A stretch of DNA of 16,952 bases from JASLBX01 sp036374175 (GCA_036374175.1 DASUUH010000115.1:1-16952), one strand, 5' to 3'. Positions 1-6,976 are shown, counted from the stretch's first letter. The notes: generated by a model not told the origin, from the sequence alone. Translations and numbers: made by a program.

Positions 1-488
1 TGCAGGGTGTCCCCGTGTGTTCGTCGCATTGGTGAGGCCGCGGCGTGCGGTGCTCGACCGTGGACCTTCCCCGACAGTGCTCCCTGCACTTGCGCAGGTC
101 CGCGTACAACGCGTCCAGAATCTCGGCGTCGACGCGGGCGACCGCAAGGGAGCCCACGAACGGATGGATGTGCTTGTCAATCTTCGAGACATAGCCTCGC
201 CGGGGTGCTCGCCTCGACATCAAGGACGTCCAGCCATCGATCCAGTACCTGGTTGGCCGTGGCTGTCGTGCGTGGGTTCCTGCGCTCGTCGATCTGGTTG
301 ACGAGTCGGGTGAGGGCCTTCTCCGCGCTCTTTGCCGTGTCAGGTCCCGGCGGAATCGTCTGGGTGAGGTACCTGCGGCGCTTCGACACCGGGTCGATCC
401 CCGCGTAGACCTTCACGCACAGCGCGCCGGACGGCAGGTCTTCGATGCTGCCTCGTTGCCGCTTGCGGCGCTGGTACTTCCTGGCCAC
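1..488 (-). pseudogene. Tyrosine site-specific integrase, 5' part, frameshifted
   Basis: N-terminal part of a phage/ICE-type tyrosine recombinase of the actinobacterial kind; the catalytic domain would lie beyond the window. From the GTG at 488 the reading is basic (ARKYQRRKRQRGSIEDLPSG) and enters the SAM-like core-binding domain (VLDRWLDVLDVEAS). Reading then breaks at a run of four C (202-205, GGGG on the plus strand) and stops at codons near 177. Removing one C restores the family sequence (RRGYVSKIDKHIHPFVGSLAVARVDAEIL and on to REHCRGRSTVEHRT, quoted here in pieces), including the cysteine-containing insertion typical of these integrases. It is therefore either a real +1 frameshift or a homopolymer sequencing error. 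The gene reads away from the adjacent tRNA-Arg. Reading upstream of 488 stays open into the tRNA but is not coding. Family call is good; functional state is unknown. Confidence 0.75.
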
Positions 489-578
489 GGGCAGCCTACT
501 ACGACTCGCACCACGAATGATTCCACGAGAGTTTGGAGCGCGATCTTGAAAGCACATATTCATGCTGGTCAGAGTGGG
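489..578. other. AT-richer gap, probable attachment-site arm
   Basis: The 90 bases between the integrase start and the 3' end of tRNA-Arg are visibly richer in A/T than the surroundings (for example around 541-565). This is where an attL/attR arm would lie if the element integrated into the tRNA 3' end. No direct repeat of the tRNA end is visible inside the window; the partner copy would be beyond position 1. Confidence 0.3.
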
Positions 579-651
579 CGCCCCCGGCAGGATTCGAACC
601 TGCGACACACGGTTTAGGAAACCGTTGCTCTATCCCCTGAGCTACGGGGGC
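579..651 (-). tRNA. tRNA-Arg (anticodon CCU)
   Basis: The minus strand folds as a full cloverleaf. The acceptor stem is GCCCCCG / CGGGGGC, followed by a G discriminator. The D arm has AGCTCAGGGGATAGAGC, the anticodon stem is ACGGT / ACCGT with loop TTCCTAA (anticodon CCT), and the T arm is GCAGG-TTCGAAT-CCTGC. CCA is not encoded. It decodes AGG, a rare codon in high-GC actinobacteria. Being next to an integrase it is a likely integration target, and the gene remains intact. Confidence 0.95.
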
Positions 652-692
652 GTGACCGTCCAAGGCTAGTCGTCCAGCGCGGCAAGCCTCCG

Positions 693-720
693 AAAAGGTA
701 CCGCTCCGACCTGGTGTCGG
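693..720 (-). terminator. Possible trpS terminator
   Basis: Downstream of the trpS stop on the minus strand lies the short hairpin CCGAC-ACCAG-GTCGG (706-720), with a run of four T about nine bases further on (693-696). It is weak: five base pairs and a displaced T run. It is the only hairpin seen between trpS and tRNA-Arg. Confidence 0.25.
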
Positions 721-773
721 CGAAACGCAGCTGTCAGACGCCCAGACCGGTCCGATCACCGTTGTCACCACAT

Positions 774-1814
774 TTAGTAGTTCATGCCCATCACCTGGTG
801 CACGTTGGCCAACGTCCGGTTCGCGACATCATTCGCCCGCTCGGTGCCCGTCGCCAGCACGGATGTCACCAACCCAGGTTCGGCCGCAAGTTCGGACCGC
901 CGCCGGCGCAGCGGGCGCAGGTGTTCGTTGATCGCTTCGGTGACGACCTGCTTGAGCCTGGCTGCGCCACCGTTGCCGATCTGATCGGCCAGGACCTCGG
1001 GGGCGGTGCCGGCGCACAGTGCACCCATGAGCACCAGACTGGCGACCTCTGGCCGCCGGTCCGGCTCGTATGTGATGGTCCGTCCCGAGTCGGTCACCGC
1101 TCGCCGGATGAGCCGGGCCGTCTCGTCCTCGGTTGCCCGGAGAGTGATGCCGTTGCCGCGGCTCTTGCTCATCTTGCGACCATCGATGCCAAGCAATACC
1201 GGCGACTCCGACAGCATCGCCTGCGGCTCGGTGAATACCTGGCCGAATCGCTCGTTGAACCGCCGTGCAACGAGCCGCGTCTGCTCGATGTGCGGCAGCT
1301 GATCGCGGCCGACGGGGACCAGGTTGCCGTGGCAGAACAAGATGTCGGCGGCTTGGTGCACCGGGTACGTCAGCAGCAACCCACTGATCGATGACAGGCC
1401 GGCGTCAGCGGCTTCGCTCTTCACCGTCGGGTTGCGTTGCAGTTCAGGCACGGTCGTCAAGGCCAGGAAAGGCACCATGAGCTGGTTGAGGGCGGGTACG
1501 GCACTGTGCGTGAAGATCGTTGTCAGGGTGGGGTCGAGGCCGGCAGCGAGGTAGTCCAGGACTATCTCACGCACGTTGGCGGCGATGTCACCCGTCCCGG
1601 CTCGATCGGTGATCACCTGGTAGTCGGCGATCACCACGAACGTCTCTACACCCGACTGCTGCAGGCGTACTCGGTTCTGCAAAGTACCGAGGTAGTGGCC
1701 AAGATGCAGCGGGCCAGTGGGTCGGTCCCCGGTGAGAATGCGATATCGCGCCGGATCGGCGGCCACAGCAGCTGCGTCTGCGATCAGCGACGGGGTTTCG
1801 ACGGTGGTGGTCAT
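774..1814 (-). CDS. trpS: Tryptophanyl-tRNA synthetase, auxiliary (TrpRS II / inducible) type
   Basis: Class I aminoacyl-tRNA synthetase that charges tRNA-Trp (cytoplasmic), 346 residues. The HIGH-type motif is in TGDRPTGPLHLGHYLGTLQN and the KMSKS loop in GRKMSKSRGN. The TGDRPTGxLHLGH form with QNRVRLQ resembles, from memory, Deinococcus TrpRS II and the inducible Streptomyces TrpRS1 rather than the general GVQPTGxLHLGNYLG form. That suggests a second, stress- or drug-tolerant enzyme. The ATG at 1814 is chosen because AGGAG lies seven bases upstream and homology starts soon after; an open extension to 1895 would overlap the leader hairpins. Expression is probably controlled by the attenuator at 1815-1985. 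TrpRS identity is certain; the auxiliary class is likely. Confidence 0.95.
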   Translation of the reverse strand: MTTTVETPSLIADAAAVAADPARYRILTGDRPTGPLHLGHYLGTLQNRVRLQQSGVETFVVIADYQVITDRAGTGDIAANVREIVLDYLAAGLDPTLTTIFTHSAVPALNQLMVPFLALTTVPELQRNPTVKSEAADAGLSSISGLLLTYPVHQAADILFCHGNLVPVGRDQLPHIEQTRLVARRFNERFGQVFTEPQAMLSESPVLLGIDGRKMSKSRGNGITLRATEDETARLIRRAVTDSGRTITYEPDRRPEVASLVLMGALCAGTAPEVLADQIGNGGAARLKQVVTEAINEHLRPLRRRRSELAAEPGLVTSVLATGTERANDVANRTLANVHQVMGMNY

Positions 1815-1822
1815 CGGTGCGC

Positions 1823-1854
1823 TCCTGTCAGTCGGGCAGCCACCGCCGACAGGA
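1823..1854 (-). promoter_or_regulatory. Hairpin masking the trpS ribosome binding site
   Basis: On the minus strand TCCTGTC (1854-1848) can pair with GACAGGA (1829-1823) across an 18-base loop. The right arm includes AGGA of the trpS Shine-Dalgarno sequence, so folding would hide the ribosome binding site. The loop repeats 12 bases of the Trp-codon region of the leader peptide. A role in translational control is inferred. Confidence 0.4.
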
Positions 1855-1874
1855 CCGGCCGGTTGAAGGATCAC

Positions 1875-1930
1875 GGCCGCCGTGGCGGCGGCCATGGGAT
1901 GAAATGAGTTCGCTCAAGTGCGGCCGCCGG
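1875..1930 (-). promoter_or_regulatory. trpS attenuator: terminator and antiterminator segments
   Basis: Minus-strand order after the leader peptide: segment 2' CGGCGGCC (1929-1922), then 2 ACTTGAGCG (1919-1911), then 3 GGCCGCCG (1893-1886), then 4 CGGCGGCC (1882-1875). Segments 3 and 4 form an 8-bp hairpin with loop CCA, the putative terminator; no T run follows, as is common in actinobacteria. Segment 2' is also fully complementary to 3, giving an antiterminator, while segment 2 is complementary to CGCTCAAGT inside the leader gene (1959-1951). A ribosome stalled at the Trp codons would leave 2' free to pair with 3. One that reaches the stop would cover 2' and release 3:4. The complementarity is seen; the mechanism is inferred from classical trp attenuation. 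Confidence 0.7.
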
Positions 1931-1969
1931 CTAGAGCAGCCACCGCCAGGACTTGAGCGCGAAAGTCAT
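1931..1969 (-). CDS. trpS leader peptide with Trp-Arg-Trp run
   Basis: A 12-codon open frame, MTFALKSWRWLL followed by TAG, upstream of trpS. Two of twelve residues are Trp, separated by one Arg, which is far above chance. The ATG lies six bases after the -10 box TAGACT, so the transcript would be leaderless and start at or next to the initiation codon. Codons 5-7 contain CGCTCAAGT, which can pair with ACTTGAGCG just after the stop. The peptide has no expected function of its own; the ribosome translating it would sense charged tRNA-Trp and set the fold of the downstream hairpins. Confidence 0.75.
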   Translation of the reverse strand: MTFALKSWRWLL

Positions 1970-1975
1970 GTCACT

Positions 1976-2037
1976 AGTCTAGGCCGATTCGCCCGCGCGA
2001 CCACACCACCAGGCGCATTGGTGCTCTACCAGGCGCA
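1976..2037 (-). promoter_or_regulatory. Promoter of trpS leader, with upstream direct repeats
   Basis: The -10 box TAGACT (1976-1981 on the minus strand) fits the actinobacterial TANNNT and lies six bases before the leader ATG. No good -35 is visible. Upstream, ACCAGGCGCA occurs twice on the plus strand, at 2008-2017 and 2028-2037, exactly 20 bases apart (two helical turns). That places the copies about 39-48 and 59-68 bases before the start site, a plausible regulator site. Confidence 0.45.
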
Positions 2038-2060
2038 CGCACCTAGTACGGCACCAACAG

Positions 2061-2077
2061 GCATGCTGAACGTGATC
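2061..2077. repeat. 17-bp segment shared with the 11797-11886 palindrome
   Basis: GCATGCTGAACGTGATC here is the exact reverse complement of 11802-11818. Both copies sit at the 3' end of a gene and in the same orientation relative to it; here it overlaps the stop codon of the membrane protein. No matching second arm is visible nearby, so this looks like a half or decayed copy. Confidence 0.55.
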
Positions 2078-2609
2078 ATTCGGCGAGGGACGAGCAGTCT
2101 GCGCCGATGTCGATCAGGCCGTTGACGAAGTCCTGCGTCAGCGCATTGGCGTTGTCGAGCTCCGCCGCCGAGATCTCGTTGCGGTCCAGGCCCGAGATGC
2201 CCGACCATGCTGTCTCCGCCTCGTCACCCAGCAACACGATGGGCAGGATCATCGCTCTTGCTTCGCGGTCGGCAGGAACCGGGATCTCGCGAATCGTCAC
2301 CACAAGGTTGCGGACATTACGGTCGACGTCCGCCAGTGAATCGTCTGCCGTGGCAACGAGGGGCGAGTTGCCCGCGGCCCGGCAGGCCGCGTTGGCGCTT
2401 GCGGTCCAGCTCGCCATGTCAGTCGACTGCTCGGCCGCTTCGTCAGCCGCCGAACTGGGCTGTTCGTCGTCGCTCCCGCCGGGCTGCAGCAGCACCAGCC
2501 CGATTCCCATCATGACTACGAGGACTGCGACACCGCCCAGAATCGCAAGGACCGGGCGATGAGGAGGCTCCTCGACGTCGACCGTGGGTTGGTCAGCCAG
2601 TAGCTTCAC
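2076..2609 (-). CDS. Membrane-anchored protein of unknown function
   Basis: Not recognised; 177 residues. Residues 1-19 are cytoplasmic and rich in Pro/Glu, residues 20-41 form one membrane segment (VLAILGGVAVLVVMMGIGLV), and an acidic, Ser/Ala-rich linker (42-65) follows. The outer domain (66-177) has exactly two cysteines, Cys76 and Cys172, which could form a disulfide. The region around residues 98-170 is predicted largely helical by eye. The GTG at 2609 is chosen because AAGGAGG lies four bases upstream; the frame extends further upstream but without a comparable ribosome site and through the promoter. The stop codon overlaps a sequence shared with the large palindrome near 11800. Type II (N-in) topology is inferred. 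It may be a small envelope protein, with no family assigned. Confidence 0.8.
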   Translation of the reverse strand: MKLLADQPTVDVEEPPHRPVLAILGGVAVLVVMMGIGLVLLQPGGSDDEQPSSAADEAAEQSTDMASWTASANAACRAAGNSPLVATADDSLADVDRNVRNLVVTIREIPVPADREARAMILPIVLLGDEAETAWSGISGLDRNEISAAELDNANALTQDFVNGLIDIGADCSSLAE

Positions 2610-2631
2610 GTGCCCTCCTTCGGCGAGAGTC

Positions 2632-2661
2632 ACTCTAGGGACTCCACCTGGGTTGCACCAA
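2632..2661 (-). promoter_or_regulatory. Promoter of the membrane-anchored protein gene
   Basis: On the minus strand, -35 TTGGTG (2661-2656) and -10 TAGAGT (2637-2632) are separated by 18 bases. This would give a start near 2625 and a short leader holding the AAGGAGG ribosome site of the gene starting at 2609. Assigned by inspection. Confidence 0.4.
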
Positions 2662-2708
2662 GTGTTCTGGCCCCGTCGTGCCTCCACGAATTGACCGGTG
2701 AGCCTGGT

Positions 2709-2753
2709 TAACCTCGGCGAGTGAGGCCGCAATCCTGGGGACGAGCGCGATGA
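2709..2753 (+). promoter_or_regulatory. Possible leaderless promoter and short upstream frame of the helicase gene
   Basis: TAACCT (2709-2714) is followed after six bases by GTG (2721), which opens the frame VRPQSWGRAR ending in TGA at 2751-2753. That TGA overlaps the helicase ATG (2750) in an ATGA. The geometry copies the leaderless genes elsewhere in the window, and the helicase itself has only a weak ribosome site, so translational coupling is possible. Such a short frame can arise by chance. Confidence 0.3.
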
Positions 2754-5700
2754 CGACGGTACACGACACCGCTGCCGCGCAGCCGGCGGCGGGCCGAGCC
2801 GAACCGGTGGGGCGGTCGGAGCTGGTCGCGGACGCGGTGGCCCGCTGGGTCGACGAGCTTCGTGCCGTCGGTGGGCGAGACCCGTTGTTGTACTTCAGGG
2901 ACCTCAAGGTCGGCACACTCGACCTGGCCGCCGCCGATGCGGAGACGCGCAAGAAGCTGCTCGCCGGTGAGCCAGTGACGGTGTCCCGGCTGTTTCCCCA
3001 CGAGCCACTACGCTCCTCCGCCCTGCGTTCTGCCAGGGCGATTCGCGACAAGTCCCGAGAGCTCGCGGAGGAGCGCGGTATCGACGCCGCGATGCTCGCG
3101 ATCGGCATTGCCACCTGGGCCAACCCATTCGCAGTACACCGGCCGACCGCCCCGGTCCTGCTCCGGGCCGCCACGGTCGTCGCCCGCGACCCGGCTGAGA
3201 CCGATTTCATCATCGAAGTGTCCACCGAAGCCGGCCTCAACCCGGTGTTGTTGCACGCCCTCGACACCCAGCTCGGGCTGCGGTTCGGACTCGAGTCGTT
3301 GCGCGATCGCGCCGGGCACTTGAAGTACCCGCAGGTCGTGGAGCGGCTGCGAGAATTCGCGCCGGCCCATGTCGTCGACGGGTTCTCGATCTCGCATCGG
3401 GCCGTGCTGGGCACGTTCGCCGTAGAGCCGAACGCCGCAGTGGCCGACATTGAGGCGCTCGCGCCAGAACTCGACGGCCACGATGTCGTCGCTGCCCTGG
3501 CCGGCGATGAACGGGCCGCCCAGCTGACCCGCAAAGCGGGCGGCGACAACCCCCCGGTTCGGCCGGTGCGCCTGGTGTTGGACAGCGACGCTGCCCAGGC
3601 TGACGTGGTCGCGGCCGTAGCAGCAGGTCGCAACGTGCGCGTGGACGCGCCACCAGGCACGGGACGAACTCAGACCATCACCAACCTGGTAGCTGAGCTG
3701 GTTGCGGGCGGGCGGCGGGTACTCGTCGTCGGGCCCAAGCGGGCGAGCCTGATGAACCTGCTCGATCGCCTCGCGAGTTCCGGGATCGACGACGTCGCGC
3801 TCGACCTCACGTCTGTTCGCACTCGCGCCGGCGCCGTCGCCGCTGTGATCGACACCGCGCAGCGGTTGGCAGCGGAGTCCGCGGTTGAACCAGACCTGGA
3901 CGGCCAACCTGCGGCCACATCGCGTACCGGCCCGGACGGCGACCCGCTCCGGCGCTACCTGGACGCGCTGCACGTCAGCCGTGATCCCTGGGATTGCAGC
4001 GCGTATGACTTGATGGCCGCGGTGGCTGCGGCCGATCCCGAGGTGCGCACCACCGCCCGCGTTCCCGATGAAGCGCTGGCTCGGTACGGCGTTGGCACCC
4101 GCGAAGCGCTGCGGGTCAAGCTGCGTACCTACGCTCAACTCGGCGGGCTGGCCGCCACGGTGAAGACACCGTGGAGTGGGGCGATCGTCCCGACCGCCGA
4201 GGCTGCCCAGCGGATTCGCGCGGCTGTCGACGAGTTGCTGAGCACGGCGCTGCCTGATCTTCGCAACGCCGCCACGCGGGCGTGCGTCGAGATCGGCCTC
4301 AGGGGCCCGGAGAGCCCGGCGGACGCAATCGCAGCGGTCGACTTACTTACTGCGGTGGCCGGCACATTGACCGAATTCCAGGCCGACATCTGGTCAGCGC
4401 CGCTTGCCGACTTCGTTGCCGCGACGGCGGACCGCCGGGAGCGGGCGGCCCACGACCACGGGCTCGGGATGCTCGCCCGGCGCCGGATCCGCCTTCAGGT
4501 CCGAGACCTGCTGGCCGATCCGTCCAACCGGCGGACCCGTGCGCAGCTTCACGCCGACCTCGCAGCGGCGCATCAGCAGCTCACCGACTGGCGCGCGCGG
4601 GCCAGAGACTCGCGCTTGCCGCGGACCGGTCCGCACCTGCCCGCCGCAATGGCCGCCGTGGTGAGCGCTCAGGCCGCGTTCCGCGTGCTGGCCGACGCTC
4701 GTCCCGATCTCGCAGACCTCCCGGAGCTGCCCTTCGCTGAGGTGGCCAAACGCCTGGCCGAGCTGGCCGCTGCCGGTGACGTCTTGATGGCGCTGCCCAG
4801 GCTGGCTGAGCTTCGGGCTGATCTCCAGAGCGCCGGTCTCACCGGGTTGCTGACCGAGCTCACCGGCCCAAACCCCGGCGCCGACCACGTCGAGGCCGCC
4901 TTCGCGCACTGCTGGCAGTCCTCGGTTCTGGAGCGTGTGGTGGCAGCCGATCCGAATCTGAGCGGGTTCGACCGTACCGAACTCGAGCGCCGGCTGGGCG
5001 CGCGGCGGCAGGCGGACTTGGCTCGCATGGAGTCGGCTGCCGGCCCGGTGCTTGCGCATCGTGCCGCCCGGTTTGCTGCGGCTGCGGACGAGCACGAAGG
5101 CCAGGCATCGGTCGTGCTCGAATCCCGGACCGGCTCGGCGCCCCGGAGCTTGCGCGAGCTGGTGGCAGCCGCGCCAGAGATCACCCTCGCGGCCCGGCCG
5201 TGCTGGGTGATGCCGACCTTGACCATCGCCAGCCTGCTACCAACACAGCGACTGTTCGATGTAGTGATCATCGAGGACGCCGGCCAGGTCAGACGGGCGG
5301 AGGCAATCCCGGCGATCGCACGCGCCGAGCGGGTCGTACTGGTCGGTGACCGTGAGCAGCTGGCTCTGCCGGAATTCACGACGGCTGTCGAGCCGATCGC
5401 GGAGCCAGACGACCACCAGGCCTCGTACGAGCCATTTACCAGTCACGGCGGCGAACACCCACCATCGGTCTACGAGGTGCTGTCCGGAGCGCTCGTCCAG
5501 TTGCCACTGCTGACCGAATACCGGATTCGCGACGACCGGTTGGCCGGCTTCGCAAGCCGTGCCGCCTTCGGTGATCGGCTCGCGGTGATACCGTCCGCGG
5601 ACGGCCCCAGGCTGCGCCATGAGCTTGTCACGGCGGACGACGACGAGGGCCTGGACAGCTCCGAGGTCGAGGTGCGCCGCGTCGTCGAGATGATTCTCGA

Positions 5701-6946
5701 GCACGCTCGCACCCGACCTCACCAAAGCCTGGGCGTGATAACCCTCAGCCGGCCACACGCCGCACGGGTCGACGCCGCGTTGCGGGCAGCCTTGATCCGG
5801 GCTCCGGACGTCGCGCCGTTCCTCCGCGAGAATCGCGAAGAGCCGTTCTTCGTCAAGGATGTCGACAGGGTGTGCAGCGACGTCCGTGACGCGATCATCC
5901 TCACCATCGGGTACGGCCGTTCGGTCGATGGCCGGGTGCTGTACCGGTTCGGTGCACTCGACCGGCCTGGTGGCGATCTGAGGTTGGCGGCGGCGATCAC
6001 CAGATCACGGGAACGGATGACGGTCGTCTCGTCCTTCGGCGCCGACGATCTGAGCCCACGCCGCCTGATGACGGACGGCGGGCGGGCGCTCAAGGAGTTC
6101 CTGGCCTACGCCGACCGTCCCGCGGTGCCGCCGGCCACGGGCCACGGCGATGTGCTTATTGGAGGTGTGGCCGCACGCCTGCGGGCAGCCGGCGCGTCCG
6201 TCGTCGTGGGACATGGCATTGGCCCGAGCGGCATCGAACTTGCGGTCCGGCATCCACTCCGGCGTGATCGGTTCGTGCTGGCAGTCGAGACGGACGGGCC
6301 CGGGTACGCCTCGGCGCCGAGTGTGCAGCAACGAGATCGGATCCGGCCCGACATGCTGACCCGGCGCGGGTGGCAGGTGCACCGGGTGTGGTCGGCGGCG
6401 TGGGCGGCTGACCCTGATGGGGAAACCGCTCGCCTGGTCGACGCCTACGCCAAGGCGGTGGCCGACGCCGACGCCTACGACTGGGCGGTCGCGGCGGCCG
6501 AAGCGGACGTCGTGGCCGGAATGCCCGACGATCAGTCCGCTGCATCGGACGCCGCCGATGTGAACGAGGGACGTAAGTCCAACCGACGAACCAAGCGCCG
6601 CACCAAGACCGGCCAGGATGAGACAGCGCGTGCCGATAATGCGCAGCAGCAAGGTGATCCCGCCGCAGGCGGGTCCGACGAAGACGAGAGCGAGACTCAC
6701 GACCATGCCGGTAACCGCGGCGCCAAGCCCCTGCTCGCACGGCGGTGTGCAGTCGGCGAGCACACCCCTCGGGAGTTGGCGGCTCTGGCGCGCTGGATCG
6801 AATCCCGCGGCCCGAACCGCACCGAGAAGGACGTGGTTGCTGAGCTCGCCGCCGAGCTTGACGTGTTGCACCCAGGTCCGCGCGCCGACGACGTCCTCAT
6901 CCACGCGGTTCGGGTCGCCCGGGCGGGAGCACCGGACCTGAGCTGA
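2750..6946 (+). CDS. DUF4011 / SF1 helicase-like / REase-fold protein with altered ATPase motifs
   Basis: 1398 residues. Order: DUF4011-type N-terminal region (about 25-215; ARWVDELRAVGGRDPLLYF, then LLHALDTQLGLRF); SF1 helicase core in two parts (about 265-340 and 820-1110) around a long Ala/Arg-rich helical insert; MTES_1575/Vsr-like nuclease fold (about 1145-1220); a charged linker; and a small C-terminal domain (about 1295-1398). Helicase motifs fit by position but key residues differ. Walker A is PPGTGRTQT with Arg306 where Lys is normal. Walker B is VVIIEDAGQ, with Glu842-Asp843 in place of Asp-Glu. Motif III is GDREQL and motif VI AITRSRER. In the nuclease fold Glu1163 (GIELAV) stands where Asp is usual, and Glu1180-x-Asp1182-Gly is kept. 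Related proteins occur in phage-defence settings, but no defence partner gene is adjacent. ATP hydrolysis may be weak or lost. Confidence 0.85.
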   Translation: MTTVHDTAAAQPAAGRAEPVGRSELVADAVARWVDELRAVGGRDPLLYFRDLKVGTLDLAAADAETRKKLLAGEPVTVSRLFPHEPLRSSALRSARAIRDKSRELAEERGIDAAMLAIGIATWANPFAVHRPTAPVLLRAATVVARDPAETDFIIEVSTEAGLNPVLLHALDTQLGLRFGLESLRDRAGHLKYPQVVERLREFAPAHVVDGFSISHRAVLGTFAVEPNAAVADIEALAPELDGHDVVAALAGDERAAQLTRKAGGDNPPVRPVRLVLDSDAAQADVVAAVAAGRNVRVDAPPGTGRTQTITNLVAELVAGGRRVLVVGPKRASLMNLLDRLASSGIDDVALDLTSVRTRAGAVAAVIDTAQRLAAESAVEPDLDGQPAATSRTGPDGDPLRRYLDALHVSRDPWDCSAYDLMAAVAAADPEVRTTARVPDEALARYGVGTREALRVKLRTYAQLGGLAATVKTPWSGAIVPTAEAAQRIRAAVDELLSTALPDLRNAATRACVEIGLRGPESPADAIAAVDLLTAVAGTLTEFQADIWSAPLADFVAATADRRERAAHDHGLGMLARRRIRLQVRDLLADPSNRRTRAQLHADLAAAHQQLTDWRARARDSRLPRTGPHLPAAMAAVVSAQAAFRVLADARPDLADLPELPFAEVAKRLAELAAAGDVLMALPRLAELRADLQSAGLTGLLTELTGPNPGADHVEAAFAHCWQSSVLERVVAADPNLSGFDRTELERRLGARRQADLARMESAAGPVLAHRAARFAAAADEHEGQASVVLESRTGSAPRSLRELVAAAPEITLAARPCWVMPTLTIASLLPTQRLFDVVIIEDAGQVRRAEAIPAIARAERVVLVGDREQLALPEFTTAVEPIAEPDDHQASYEPFTSHGGEHPPSVYEVLSGALVQLPLLTEYRIRDDRLAGFASRAAFGDRLAVIPSADGPRLRHELVTADDDEGLDSSEVEVRRVVEMILEHARTRPHQSLGVITLSRPHAARVDAALRAALIRAPDVAPFLRENREEPFFVKDVDRVCSDVRDAIILTIGYGRSVDGRVLYRFGALDRPGGDLRLAAAITRSRERMTVVSSFGADDLSPRRLMTDGGRALKEFLAYADRPAVPPATGHGDVLIGGVAARLRAAGASVVVGHGIGPSGIELAVRHPLRRDRFVLAVETDGPGYASAPSVQQRDRIRPDMLTRRGWQVHRVWSAAWAADPDGETARLVDAYAKAVADADAYDWAVAAAEADVVAGMPDDQSAASDAADVNEGRKSNRRTKRRTKTGQDETARADNAQQQGDPAAGGSDEDESETHDHAGNRGAKPLLARRCAVGEHTPRELAALARWIESRGPNRTEKDVVAELAAELDVLHPGPRADDVLIHAVRVARAGAPDLS

Positions 6947-6976
6947 ACACTAGGCGCGAGTGCACCGGCGGCGGCG

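Noticed and set aside
489..608. Extension of the integrase frame upstream through the tRNA
   Set aside because: The extra residues are the translation of tRNA-Arg and its flank; the basic N terminus after the GTG at 488 is where family-like sequence begins.
1815..1895. Extension of TrpRS to an ATG at 1895
   Set aside because: It would cover the attenuator hairpin and the ribosome site, adds Ala/Gly/Pro-rich sequence unlike the family, and the ATG at 1814 has AGGAG at ideal spacing.
2691..2714. TTGACC at 2691 as a -35 for the helicase promoter, and TTGACC at 12499 for galU
   Set aside because: Spacers to the -10 boxes would be 12 and 9 bases, too short for a housekeeping sigma promoter; the boxes were kept without a -35.
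2635..3660. Long minus-strand frames opposite the helicase gene
   Set aside because: High-GC antisense frames rich in Arg/Ser/Ala with no recognisable domain, opposite a protein with ordered family motifs.
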